Shown: in pieces, positions 40,201-44,493 of the stretch
Layout: each line of letters opens with the position of its first letter
How positions within the stretch are numbered: position 1 is the stretch's first letter
From: Plecoglossus altivelis
Taxonomy: Eukaryota; Chordata; Actinopteri; Osmeriformes; Plecoglossidae
DNA: 64,000 bases
NCBI GenBank assembly: GCA_036571765.1
Contig: BROE01000003.1
Span: 15,144,055-15,208,054, forward strand
Direction of reading: 5' to 3'
Made by a program: the position numbers and the translations under genes
Notes under the pieces: model-generated
The model's input: the letters and a program-made list of their open reading frames with translations, nothing else
Told to the model about the DNA's origin: nothing
Database searches by the model: none

Positions 40201-42080
40201 AGGCCTCCAGTCCTGGTTCGGTCACGCGTGAACACGGTGGCTTGACTACATGTGCCACGAGAGGGAGATTTGCCAGTCAGTCACATGTGCAACACTGTCA
40301 TGGGTGTGTTTAAATATGAATGAGATGAGAGCCTGTGGTGCTGAGGACAAGGTAGGCTGAGAGAAGCCCAAGGCTTGTACCACCTCAGGATGGAGATGAG
40401 AACTTGATGTGTTGATTCAGCAGCAGAGTGTTAACGCAAAAGCTGACCATGAGGGAATGCCTCCTAACATTTGTCTTTTTGTTCGTTTCTCTCTCTCTTT
40501 GTTTTTCTCTCTCCATCCCTCTCTCTCTTTCTCTCTCGCTGTATTTCTCTCTCTCCCTCTCCCTCTCCATCCCTCTCTCCCTCTCTCCATCTCTCCATCT
40601 CTCCCTCTCTCTCCTTCTCTCTCTCTGTATTTCTCTCTCCATCTCTCCGTCTGTCTCTCTCTCTCTCTCTCTGTGTATTTCTGCCCTCAGCCTTTATCTC
40701 GCTCTTTCACTCATTAGTCTGTAACTCTGGTATGGGGTATATGCCACAGAGTCCGTCTGTCAGGGGGGTGGGGTAGATGGTGTGGTAGGGGAGTGGGGAG
40801 GGGTCTTCAAAAACCCAGTCTTGGTAGGATCTGGACATCTGCTCTGTCCCCTGCCACCTTCTGCCATGCACCCACGCAAACATAAGACACTGATGACACA
40901 CACACACACACACACACACAGCATGTCCCAACATCTTCCAAACTGAGAGAGAGAGAGAGGGCAAGATAAAGAGAGGGAGATGGAGAGAGGAGAGGGAGAA
41001 GAGGGAGAAGATAAGAGCTGCCCAGCTGCTGCAGTGGTTCACCAGAGGCTTGGCCAACCCCGGCAGCTTGGAGCAGGTGTAAAGTATAGCTGGAACTCCC
41101 AGCTGCCAGGACACACAGCAGGAGATGCCAAACACACACGCACACAATGCTGCACATTCCTGTACGCACACTGTGAGAAAGCGTGGGGGTAAGGGTGGGG
41201 AAAGACAGACTTGACAGACATGAAAAGGGGAAGTTTGACAGTTCAGAGAGAACTCCCCTCCAGCCTTCCTGGGAATTAACGAGGGCTTTGCGTCATCTCC
41301 TCTCTTTCATTCTACCTTCAGCTCCCCGTCCCCCTTCCACCGCTGCCTCTCCCCTCCTCTCTCCCACTCCAAATGGTCACTTGTCAAAGTCAGCTGCAGC
41401 TGGGTTAATGAAGAGATTTATGAGGCAGACAGAGGGAGAGAGAGATAAAAACGGGGGGAGCGAGCGAGTCCGTGAGCAAACAGAGCCAGCAAGAGTGCAC
41501 GCCGGGCGAACGAGAAAAGTGAGGGAGGAAAAAAAGGGGGGCAGGAACGACCAAGAGACGAAAGTGAAGGATGACAATAAATCCGACCGCGGACCGACAG
41601 CAGATCTATTGAATCTCAAACGGAGGGAAAGAGAGCGCACACTCCCGTTGCTCTCCCTTCCCCCCTTCCTGCTCCCCCCCCCTCTTTCTCTCCCTCTCTC
41701 CCCTCTTTCTGTCCCTCTCTCCTCAGCGCTCTCCCCTCTTTCTCTCCAGCGGAGTCACTCACCGTCTGCAGCAGGTCTGGGATTCCTATGCGGATGACCA
41801 CTGTGTTCCCCTGCGGCTCCTCCATGGGTCCTGCTGAGCTGGAGCCGCGCTCCGGAGCCAGTCGGAAAGCCGGAACGCAAACGGGAACGCCGCCGTCCTC
41901 TCCCTGGGAGCTTCCGCTGTCGGAGCTGGCCCCCTGGCTGCCGTTGGCTGCGTGTGTGTAAGGGTGCGTGTGTGTGTGTGAGTGGGGGTGTGTGTGCTGC
42001 TGCTGTTGCTGCTGCTGCTGCTGGTCCTGCCGTGGAGGGCTGGGTGGTTCATGTTTGCCGGCTGCCGGACGCAGAGGCAT
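1991..42080 (-). CDS. shank3: SHANK3-like postsynaptic scaffold protein, N-terminal part (7 coding exons, joined)
   Basis: SHANK proteins are master scaffolds of excitatory synapses, linking receptor complexes to Homer and actin. Seven exons join in frame to 380 codons: a low-complexity extension (1-85), the SPN ubiquitin-like domain (about 86-175), a linker (about 176-225) and ankyrin repeats (about 226-380, still open). SHANK3 rather than SHANK2 or SHANK1 is favoured by IGIPDL, TKANLKKFM, ECPL, HLDFRTRDG, LLDLGASPDYKDSRGLTPLY, LLLHDHAQ and WQEIHQ. SHANK2 has TKTNLKK, ETPL, FRAKDG, KDSYGL, LHEHAT and WHEIHQ at these places (remembered family sequences, not a search). Intron phases from 5' to 3' are 0,0,0,1,0,0, and the exon 7 donor is phase 0. 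Teleosts usually keep two SHANK3 copies, and I cannot tell shank3a from shank3b. The C-terminal two thirds lie outside the window. Confidence 0.93.
2512..2655. repeat. GA-rich low-complexity tract
   Basis: GAGA runs interrupted by GGAGAC and CAGG. The open frames here are arginine/glutamate repeats without coding character. Confidence 0.8.
4075..4240 (+). repeat. Degenerate teleost interspersed repeat (3' end)
   Basis: Contains the sequence order typical of a widespread fish repeat: 'gagtttttcctgggagttttc', then 'cttgagggtttaggttggttga', 'gaagcgctctctgacattgactgtaa', and the end 'ggctatagaaatgcattttgatttga'. The left end may lie further upstream (about 3880). Named from memory of the pattern, with no library comparison. 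Confidence 0.6.
4266..4433 (-). CDS. shank3: shank3 coding exon 6: ankyrin repeats 3-4
   Basis: 168 nt, 56 codons, phase 0 at both ends. The acceptor is GGCTGTTAG|ACG and the donor CAG|GTAACA. It encodes residues 286-341, starting TLLDLGASPDYKDSRGL, then LYHSSMVGGDPYCCELLLH, and ending DENGWQEIHQ. This stretch is nearly invariant between SHANK3 proteins. The first 10 nt of the exon plus the acceptor form a direct repeat (CTGTTAGACG, CTGTTAGAC), which creates a second, frame-breaking AG just inside the exon. A CA-rich tract follows the donor. Confidence 0.95.
4434..4964 (-). other. shank3 intron 5
   Basis: 531 nt. The only structure is a 23-bp tandem array. GT-AG ends agree with the flanking exons. 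Confidence 0.9.
4498..4635. repeat. 23-bp minisatellite, six copies
   Basis: Units of GTCTGCACCGTAGTAATGAT plus ACT repeat exactly every 23 nt (starts at 4498, 4521, 4544, 4567, 4590, 4613), with a few substitutions. The 132-codon frame across it on the minus strand is a by-product. Confidence 0.95.
4965..5116 (-). CDS. shank3: shank3 coding exon 5: ankyrin repeats 1-2
   Basis: 152 nt, entering in phase 1 and leaving in phase 0, with acceptor GGGAGCAG|AA and donor ATA|GTGAGT. It encodes residues 235-285 (ECPLTMASQLEG through KSGGAHLDFRTRDG to KNHTALI). The usual LAAQL of the first repeat reads MASQL here. The acceptor has almost no pyrimidine tract: a TG-repeat lies directly upstream on the gene strand. 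Skipping this exon alone would shift the frame, whereas skipping it with exon 4 (261 nt in all) would not. Confidence 0.94.
5117..5526 (-). other. shank3 intron 4
   Basis: 410 nt intron with donor GTCAGC and acceptor GGGAGCAG. The acceptor end is occupied by an AC/GT microsatellite. Nothing else recognised. Confidence 0.9.
5126..5165. repeat. (CA)n, i.e. (TG)n on the gene strand, at exon 5 acceptor
   Basis: Pure CA from 5136 to 5165, with ACGCACGCAC leading to within 10 nt of exon 5. On the gene strand it reads UG repeats in the place normally taken by the polypyrimidine tract. Confidence 0.95.
5527..5635 (-). CDS. shank3: shank3 coding exon 4: linker helix and start of first ankyrin repeat
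   Basis: 109 nt, entering in phase 0 and leaving in phase 1. The acceptor is CATATGCAG|GCG and the donor GGAG|GTCAGC, weak at position +3. It encodes residues 199-234 plus the first base of Glu235: ANLKKFMEYVQQRN, then KGLDPNFHDPETG, which opens the ankyrin domain. The pyrimidine tract of the acceptor is an expanded CT microsatellite of about 80 nt, starting 10 nt upstream of the exon. Confidence 0.94.
5645..5725. repeat. (GA)n, i.e. (CT)n on the gene strand, at exon 4 acceptor
   Basis: About 80 nt of GA with a few GGGA interruptions. On the gene strand it is a CT tract ending 10 nt before exon 4, and so forms its pyrimidine tract. Confidence 0.95.
6929..6950. repeat. (ACGC)n tetranucleotide repeat
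   Basis: Five units of CACG/ACGC after an AC lead-in. Confidence 0.85.
7128..7195. repeat. Alternating purine-pyrimidine GC/GT tract
   Basis: GCGCGCGTGTG, GCGTGCGTGCGTG and GCGCGAGCGCGCGCGCGTGTG in near-perfect alternation, a classic Z-DNA-prone pattern. Confidence 0.8.
7428..7482. repeat. (GA)n microsatellite
   Basis: GA repeats with ACAGAG interruptions. Confidence 0.85.
8718..9022. repeat. Purine-rich minisatellite, about 60-bp units
   Basis: GAGAGACTAGAGAGGGAGGG, then AGAGAGTCTAGAGAGAGAAGG and ATAGGGAC recur about five times with small length changes. The 135-codon Ser/Leu/Pro frame on the minus strand is its translation. Confidence 0.85.
9258..9370. repeat. GA-rich tract
   Basis: GAGA runs with GCAAGAGA interruptions. 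Confidence 0.75.
9488..9615. repeat. C-rich minisatellite (CCTCCCCTGG-type units)
   Basis: Units of CCTCCCCTGGC, some with TCT inserts, repeat about ten times. Confidence 0.8.
10478..10686. repeat. Hexanucleotide-based array (GCCTCT/GCCTCA)
   Basis: Alternating hexamers such as GCCTCT, GCCTCA, GTCTCA and GCTTCA over 209 nt. On the minus strand they read as an Arg/Gln/Leu repeat, which makes an artefactual 148-codon frame. Confidence 0.9.
11429..11441. repeat. Poly(G) run
   Basis: 13 G in a row within a purine-rich segment. Confidence 0.85.
12739..12761. repeat. Poly(G) run of 23
   Basis: One of the longest G homopolymers in the window, and prone to length errors in sequencing and to quadruplex formation. 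Confidence 0.9.
13230..13282. repeat. GGGAGGGAGGGAGAAA-type repeat
   Basis: Three copies of an approximately 16-bp purine unit. Confidence 0.8.
13325..13680. repeat. Long (GA)n-rich purine tract
   Basis: About 350 nt of almost pure purine on the plus strand, including several clean GA runs separated by AAAGAGGGT. Long Ser/Leu frames on the minus strand (up to 239 codons) come from it. Confidence 0.9.
13947..13999. repeat. (CA)n/(CACG)n compound microsatellite
   Basis: ACACAC with ACGCACGCGC interruptions. Confidence 0.85.
14004..14267 (-). other. Unrecognised 87-codon open frame with protein-like composition
   Basis: Unlike most open frames here this one is not low-complexity. It includes GIRLGRVLTRFLEFSVDN, then ARIQQVRDYLSNAS and GEYILDDVPPNTAVCF, with a balanced mix of hydrophobic and charged residues. 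It ends just before a CA microsatellite. I recognise no family. There is no obvious splice context or start, so it may be a remnant of a transposon or retrocopy, or chance. It lies on the same strand as shank3, inside intron 3, and matches nothing in SHANK proteins. Confidence 0.2.
14567..14650. repeat. G-rich minisatellite (GGGAGGCAGACCAGGGGGAGG-type)
   Basis: Three to four imperfect copies of an approximately 25-bp purine-rich unit. Confidence 0.75.
14973..15121. repeat. 11-bp minisatellite (AGTCAGACCGG)
   Basis: About 13 units of AGTCAGACCGG or AGTCAGACCAG, with one 10-bp variant and one irregular copy. Confidence 0.9.
15439..15505. repeat. (GT)n microsatellite
   Basis: Two GT runs separated by GAGG, preceded by a run of 13 T. 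Confidence 0.9.
16040..16160. repeat. GA-rich tract
   Basis: GAGAGG and GAGAAAG repeats, purine on the plus strand. Confidence 0.85.
16465..16572. repeat. CT-rich tract
   Basis: CTCTCC grading into pure CT, pyrimidine on the plus strand. Confidence 0.85.
17033..17132. repeat. 17-bp minisatellite, six copies
   Basis: Units of GGTCTGCTCTGACAGAG and variants (GATAGTG, CTAACAG) run straight into a GT microsatellite. Confidence 0.9.
17134..17212. repeat. (GT)n(GA)n compound microsatellite
   Basis: 65 nt of uninterrupted GT, the longest perfect GT run noticed here, followed by 14 nt of GA. Confidence 0.95.
17545..17584. repeat. Poly(C) run of 19 followed by (CA)n
   Basis: Homopolymer, GCCC interruption, then eight CA units. 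Confidence 0.9.
17955..18230. repeat. (GA)n then (GGAGAA)n purine tract
   Basis: About 64 nt of perfect GA, five GGAGAA hexamers, then irregular GAGAAAGA. Near-pure purine for 270 nt. Confidence 0.92.
18820..18970. repeat. GA-rich tract
   Basis: GGGAGAG repeats with occasional T, and no coding character. Confidence 0.75.
19925..20355. repeat. 430-bp polypurine tract (GAGACA-type)
   Basis: AGAGACAGAGAG and GGGAGAGAGACAG repeats. Its reverse reading gives a 317-codon Ser/Leu frame, which is not a gene. Confidence 0.92.
20843..20952. repeat. (GA)n microsatellite
   Basis: About 75 nt of clean GA ending in AAGAGA units. Confidence 0.93.
21206..21345. repeat. 15-bp minisatellite (GCTTGGCTACAGTGT)
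   Basis: Nine copies with point changes (TGACTGCA, CATGGCTA). All copies stay in frame, which makes Val/Cys/Leu and Ala/Val/Lys pseudo-repeats. Confidence 0.92.
21930..22045. repeat. CCTCCC-rich minisatellite
   Basis: Copies of CCTCCCGTTCCTCCCTCCCT and CCGCCCCTCCCTCCCATTC. Confidence 0.85.
22507..22578 (-). CDS. shank3: shank3 coding exon 3: end of SPN domain and linker
   Basis: A small 72-nt exon of 24 codons, phase 0 at both ends, with acceptor GGTTTCAG|TTC and donor AAG|GTAAGG. It encodes residues 175-198, beginning FRYKRRVYTQ and ending KLHTK. The basic RYKRRVY motif and the KLHTK end are signatures of the SHANK SPN-ankyrin linker. It sits alone between introns of 2.8 kb and 16.9 kb. 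A fish retrotransposon-tail-like repeat lies just upstream on the gene strand. Confidence 0.94.
22595..22735 (-). repeat. Probable retrotransposon 3' tail, diverged
   Basis: Reads 'cagtcagaatcaaaagctgaatcggttttgttcgcca', then 'gtgcaaac'. It matches the better preserved copy at 52348 ('cagaatcagaatcggttttattcgcc'), so two members of one family are visible in the window. Confidence 0.5.
23050..23245. repeat. CT-rich tract
   Basis: CTCTCC and CTCTGTCTC repeats, pyrimidine on the plus strand. Confidence 0.9.
23355..23400. repeat. (GT)n microsatellite with G-rich end
   Basis: GTGTGTGCGTGTG followed by GGGGGGTTGGGGGTGG. Confidence 0.8.
23599..23632. repeat. Short CCCCCCCGT array
   Basis: Three 9-bp units. 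Confidence 0.8.
23942..24025. repeat. 15-bp minisatellite (GAGAGAGGGATGAGG)
   Basis: Four to five copies, the last ones diverged. Confidence 0.85.
24170..24202. repeat. (CAC)n trinucleotide repeat
   Basis: Nine to ten CAC units following a C run. Confidence 0.88.
25297..25395. repeat. (CA)n-rich microsatellite near exon 2 donor
   Basis: CA repeats with AAAG, ACAAAC and CGCATGG interruptions. On the gene strand it is GT-rich and begins about 30 nt past the exon 2 donor. Confidence 0.9.
25424..25627 (-). CDS. shank3: shank3 coding exon 2: core of SPN domain
   Basis: 204 nt, 68 codons, phase 0 at both ends. The acceptor is TTTCTGCAG-like (CACAG|AAATGC) and the donor GAG|GTGAGC. It encodes residues 107-174, from KCMKFNV through LSKQRILCTL, LKDVLNYGLFQP and GKFLDEER to VPYLE. 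This is the highly conserved SPN core, which folds like a Ras-association/ubiquitin domain and packs against the ankyrin repeats. Lys107 and Leu153 match human SHANK3 Lys22 and Leu68, the latter the site of the known L68P variant. A CA/GT microsatellite begins about 30 nt past the donor. Confidence 0.95.
26006..26026. repeat. Poly(C) run of 21
   Basis: Homopolymer after CTTCA. Confidence 0.9.
26265..26345. repeat. GGAGGGA-type purine repeat
   Basis: Irregular GGGAGGGAGG, AGGAGGGAGG and GGGAGAAGGG units. Confidence 0.85.
26505..26605. repeat. (GA)n-rich microsatellite
   Basis: GA runs interrupted by GGTA, ending GGGGAGCGGGGAGCGGGG. Confidence 0.88.
26728..27090. repeat. Approximately 50-bp minisatellite, about seven copies
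   Basis: Units contain CAGCAACACACAGCTGTCC, then ACTATCACAGAGTCACAGTC and CCCCACAGCC. Copies vary by 1-3 bases in C-run length, so the frame drifts. The 154-codon His/Ser/Pro frame is not a gene. Confidence 0.92.
27625..27926. repeat. Composite repeat: (TG)n plus a 38-bp unique spacer, four cycles
   Basis: (TG)n alternates three times with a conserved segment 'aagggtactgcact..taatgtac.at..tctac', near 27671, 27741 and 27841, after which TG continues. TG lengths differ each time, which suggests duplication of a larger unit followed by microsatellite slippage. Confidence 0.9.
28692..28790. repeat. (GT)n microsatellite
   Basis: Nearly 100 nt of GT with a few GC steps. Confidence 0.93.
28884..29320. 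repeat. Minisatellite of about 60-bp units (CTGTCTCTCTCCCTGTCTCC...)
   Basis: CTCCTCATCCCTCCTGTCTC alternates with CTCTCCCTGTCTCCC or CTCTCTCCCTC for about seven cycles. The reverse reading gives an Arg/Glu/Thr/Gly/Met repeat of up to 126 codons. Confidence 0.92.
29340..29605. repeat. Approximately 36-bp minisatellite (CTGCTACAGTATCTCTCCTG...)
   Basis: Seven to eight cycles of CTGCTACAGTATCTCTCCTG followed by TCTCTCCTGTCTCC, adjoining the array above but with a different unit. Confidence 0.92.
30060..30290. repeat. GA-rich purine tract
   Basis: GAGAGAGACAGAGGGAGGGA units, four to five imperfect copies of about 46 bp. Confidence 0.85.
31205..31295. repeat. GT/GC alternating microsatellite
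   Basis: GTGTGTGCGAGTGCATGCG and GTGCGCGCACGCGTGTG, alternating purine-pyrimidine. Confidence 0.85.
31385..31780. repeat. Compound (GT)n/(CT)n region
   Basis: GTGTGTG blocks interleaved with CTCTCTCTCTC blocks for about 400 nt. Frames of 166-179 codons (Cys/Val/Ser/Leu) across it are artefacts. Confidence 0.92.
32010..32310. repeat. (GTGTGA)n-type microsatellite region
   Basis: GTGTGAGTGTGTG and GTGGAGAGAGTGTGAGTG units repeat for 300 nt. The reverse reading gives a His/Thr/Ser frame of 138 codons. Confidence 0.92.
32394..32602. repeat. 15-bp minisatellite (CTAGTCTGGGAGCGT), about 14 copies
   Basis: Copies are nearly identical, with variants TCAGGGAGCG, TCTTGGAGCG and TATAGT. A 15-bp period keeps all frames open (for example a LGASS repeat). 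Confidence 0.95.
36990..37268. repeat. CT-rich tract
   Basis: CTCTTTCTCTGTCTC repeats, 280 nt of pyrimidine on the plus strand. Confidence 0.92.
37965..38226. repeat. Approximately 40-bp minisatellite (AAGCCATCCACCTGTGTGTG...)
   Basis: Seven copies of (C)AATCCATCCACCTCT or AAGCCATCCACCTGTG, followed by variable CT-rich sequence. Unit length drifts with the CT tail. Confidence 0.9.
38517..38570. repeat. (GGGA)n tetranucleotide repeat
   Basis: About eight GGGA units, then AATGGAGGGAGGG. Confidence 0.9.
39412..39437. repeat. GT/GC alternating tract
   Basis: GTGTGTGCGCGCGCGCGCGGGTGTG. Confidence 0.8.
40122..40175. repeat. C-rich and (CA)n microsatellite
   Basis: CCCCCACCCCCCACCCCAC followed by CA runs. 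Confidence 0.85.
40487..40672. repeat. CT-rich tract
   Basis: CTCTCCATCTCTCC and CTCTCTGTATTTCTC repeats. Confidence 0.9.
40896..41012. repeat. (CA)n and GA-rich tracts
   Basis: About 25 nt of CA at 40896-40920, then GA-rich DNA at 40945-41012. Confidence 0.85.
41763..42080 (-). CDS. shank3: shank3 coding exon 1: N-terminal extension and start of SPN domain
   Basis: The donor is ACG|GTGAGT and the exon ends in frame with IGIPDLLQT, the first strand of the SPN domain. The ATG at 42080 (MPLRPAAGK) has A at -3 and gives 106 codons. It encodes a run of nine Gln (residues 20-28), a His/Thr-rich stretch (29-43), and a Ser/Asp/Gly-rich segment (about 47-64). A second in-frame ATG at 41825 (MEEPQGN) lines up with Met1 of mammalian SHANK3, and Arg97 then matches human Arg12, an SPN residue known for a disease variant and for Ras/Rap binding. 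The frame also continues upstream through a GA/CA microsatellite to an ATG at 42167, which I take as untranslated sequence. The 5' end of the exon is unknown. Confidence 0.85.
41950..42023 (-). repeat. Coding microsatellites in shank3 exon 1: (CAG)n and (CA)n
   Basis: 41997-42023 is nine glutamine codons (six CAG, CAA, two or three more CAG, read on the minus strand). 41950-41996 is CA-rich and reads His/Thr with Pro, Ser and Tyr. Both lie between the ATG at 42080 and the internal ATG at 41825. Confidence 0.85.
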
Positions 42081-42099
42081 GCTCCGTTTGAGGGGTTCA

Positions 42100-42113
42100 G
42101 TCTGTGTGTGTGT

Positions 42114-42155
<42 letters not shown>
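42100..42155. repeat. (TG)n(TC)n compound microsatellite just upstream of the shank3 ATG
   Basis: On the gene strand it reads (GA)n then (CA)n and ends about 20 nt before the ATG at 42080. It probably sits in the 5' untranslated region or core promoter. Confidence 0.9.
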
Positions 42156-42158
<3 letters not shown>

Positions 42159-42244
42159 CGCACGCACACACCGTTTGCTCTCTCACTCTTGCTACACACA
42201 CACACCGCTTGCAGCATGCATCACTTGCCTGGGAAAGAAAAAGA

Positions 42245-42335
42245 GAGCGAGAGGGAAGGAGGGAGGGAGGGGGGAAAAGAGGAAAGCAGGGGGAGAAAGG
42301 GGGGCTACAGAGGGGAGAGAGGGAGGGGGGGAAAT
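42245..42335. repeat. GA-rich tract
   Basis: GAGCGAGAGGGAAGGAGGGA and AGAAAGGGGGG, purine on the plus strand. Confidence 0.75.
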
Positions 42336-43102
42336 GAAGGGATTATTAGATTCACAAGGAAATGTACACCCCAGACTGAGAAAAGATGAGAGGGATTACC
42401 ACATAAAGGGGGAGATTACAATCAGGGCATGGAATACAAATCATTTAACTCTAATATGTGATTTATGAGAAGATAAATAAACTTAACAAAAAAGGCACAC
42501 ACTGTAATTCAGATCTATAAAAGAATAGTTAAAGCGGGACGTAAGGGAGAGAATTAATTATTATTTGACAAATGGAGTGAGGGTTTGCATTCCGAATGAG
42601 GCTTGGTGGCTATTCTCCGGGACCCTGTCAGAAACCGGCAGAGCGACATCCCTATATCCTGCATTCTGATCCTCCACAGTAGCATGTAACCTCCTCACAG
42701 ACCTCCTGCTGTTCTGGGATCCCGCCTTTGTGCTGGGATGTGCAGCTCTGATGATGATGTCAGAGCCCAGTGAGAGAGCAGCTCAGGGTCACAGCTGAGG
42801 CCCCGCCCACTGGGTGGTCAGCTTCCTGCTCTCGTCCTACTGGCTGGGCTGCTGCTACCGCTGCTGCTAACTAGAGGATGCCGATTCAGGTGACCTGCCT
42901 GAATAAGTCCTGCCTCCACAGAGCAGCCCAGACATCTGGGGGCTCATCATCCAAACTAACTCTGATGCTAAGGAGGTATGATGACCACGGCAGCATCCCT
43001 CTGAACTGTTCGGCAGAAAGCATTCTATTGACTTCATATGGAAACCGCTCCCGCACAAGACGCTTGGGGTACGCTGGTGGTAATCAACACAGCAACATGC
43101 CG

Positions 43103-43165
43103 TCACTCCCCCCTCCCTCGCCCATCCCTCCCCCCCCTCCCCCCCCCACCCCCCACCCCCGCTGC
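43103..43165. repeat. C-rich tract
   Basis: CCCCCCTCCC and CCCCCCACCCCCCACCCCC. It precedes an AG and could act as a pyrimidine tract for the candidate exon beginning at 43177. Confidence 0.85.
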
Positions 43166-43176
43166 GTGCCCTTCAG

Positions 43177-43354
43177 GGAGCTGATGAGCATCAGGCAGAC
43201 CTCCTACGGCTCCATGATGGGGCCCCGCTCCCCCCCCCCATCCCCTCCCTCCCCGCTCCCCCCTCCCCAGCAGTCCTGCACCATGCTAATCACACCTCCA
43301 TCCACAGCCCTGTTACCAGAGTTCTCCCCCAGGGCGGATGATCCCCAGGCCTGA
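43177..43354 (+). CDS. Candidate terminal coding exon, unknown protein (weak)
   Basis: A pyrimidine-rich stretch ends in CCCTTCAG at 43176. The following 59 codons are open to TGA and read ELMSIRQTSYGSMMGPRSP, then a Pro/Ser stretch, QQSCTMLITPPSTALLPEF and SPRADDPQA. About four fifths of codons end in G or C and the sequence is not a simple repeat. I recognise no family. Against it: no partner exon is visible, the strand is opposite to shank3 and only 1.1 kb from its start, and the C-rich composition alone raises GC3. It could be a real exon, a retrocopy end, or chance. Confidence 0.22.
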
Positions 43355-43589
43355 GGTACAGGAGGAGCCATGGGGTGGGGGAGAAGAACGAGCCACACTT
43401 CAGCTGGGGAAGAAAAACGTAACCGTGTCCGAAGTCTACTGGTGTGCAGGTCTCTGTGTTGCGTAGGCCCAGCTCGCTCTTTACACAGAAGCAGACCTGG
43501 ATTGCTGTTATCTGATCAAAGGAGATATGTGTGCCTAGCTTTTCATCTCACCCAGAGAGGTCTCTTTGCGCTGAAACATGTGTGGTGGG

Positions 43590-43680
43590 GGGGGGGGGGG
43601 AGTGTGTGTGTGTAGGGTGGGGACTATGCGTGTGTGTGTGTGGGGGGGAGTGTGTGTTTGTGTGTGTGTGTGAGAACGTG
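43590..43680. repeat. Poly(G) and (GT)n region
   Basis: A run of about 13 G, then GTGTGTGTGTAGGGTGGGG and GTGTGTGTGTGGGGGGG. Confidence 0.85.
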
Positions 43681-44412
43681 TGCGCACGTGCATGCTTCAG
43701 TGTGTTTGGAAGTTCTCAGTGAATCTTTCTCTGGATACGTGTCAGAGGGAATCACAGTGCGTCTCCTGAGAATAAAACACTGCGGGGAAAAAAGTCCTCT
43801 CGTTATTTCACATAAGCGTTTGGATCCTGCAGAGAGCATCTCCGAGGGACGACTTGAAAGGTGACCCCGCTGTGTTTCCACACGTAATGTACAGTATGCT
43901 ACAGCGGTGAGCCCTATAGCTAGGTGTATTGGACGTGACAGCTTCAGAAAAAAAAACACCTTTTCAACTGGGTTCGAAGAATTGCTCTTAAATTTAAAAA
44001 ACTTTTTTTTTTTTAAAGACCAACGTGTTACCGAGCCGAGACGAATGTGCACGTTCGAACACTGACGCCGTAACATCCTGTGCTCGTGATTTAAGGGCCT
44101 GCTGACAGTTCCCAGTTTGCTAGGCACACATATGGATTGCCAAAGTGTTCCTTTCCAAACATTCTCCAAGTTTTCCTCCCTATCTTAAGAGGTTTCGTGT
44201 GGTTGAGTGGTCTCTACAGGGGCAGCAAAGTGCCTCTGTCCTCGTCTGTGTTCAGATTCTCTCATGGCTCTGCTCTGCTCTGCTGGTTAGTCTCTGTAAT
44301 CCAGGAAATGTTGGAGGTCCTAGCATTACACTGGGGAAAATACCTTGTCGCACACACACACACATCATCCTCCATCCACAGAGCTGACCAGCACAACACA
44401 ACCACCACAGAC

Positions 44413-44493
44413 CGCCTCTCACACACACTGCACAGCCAACGCCTCTCACACACACTGCACAGCCAACGCCTCTCACACACACTGCACAGCCAA
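44413..44493. repeat. 27-bp tandem repeat, three exact copies
   Basis: Each copy is CGCCTCTCACACACACTGCA followed by CAGCCAA. The three copies look identical, so the expansion is recent. Confidence 0.95.

Larger units (their letters stand above)
25628..41762 (-). other. shank3 intron 1 (16.1 kb)
   Basis: No other gene recognised. Microsatellites and minisatellites are listed separately. Unique segments with nothing recognised include 25640-25980, 27100-27600, 28000-28680, 29620-30050, 30300-31190, 32610-36240 (the longest repeat-poor stretch), 36300-36980, 37280-37900, 38240-39400, 39440-40120, 40180-40470 and 41050-41620. Confidence 0.85.

Noticed and set aside
1991..42080. Assignment of the gene to SHANK2
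   Set aside because: Diagnostic stretches (ECPL, FRTRDG, LLDLGASPDYKDSRGL, LLLHDHAQ, WQEIHQ) agree with SHANK3; only the first 20 SPN residues and part of exon 2 look SHANK2-like.
41763..42167. Longer shank3 start at 42167 (MRACRERERER...)
   Set aside because: It would require translating the GA and CA microsatellites as Arg/Glu and His/Thr. The ATG at 42080 or 41825 is simpler.
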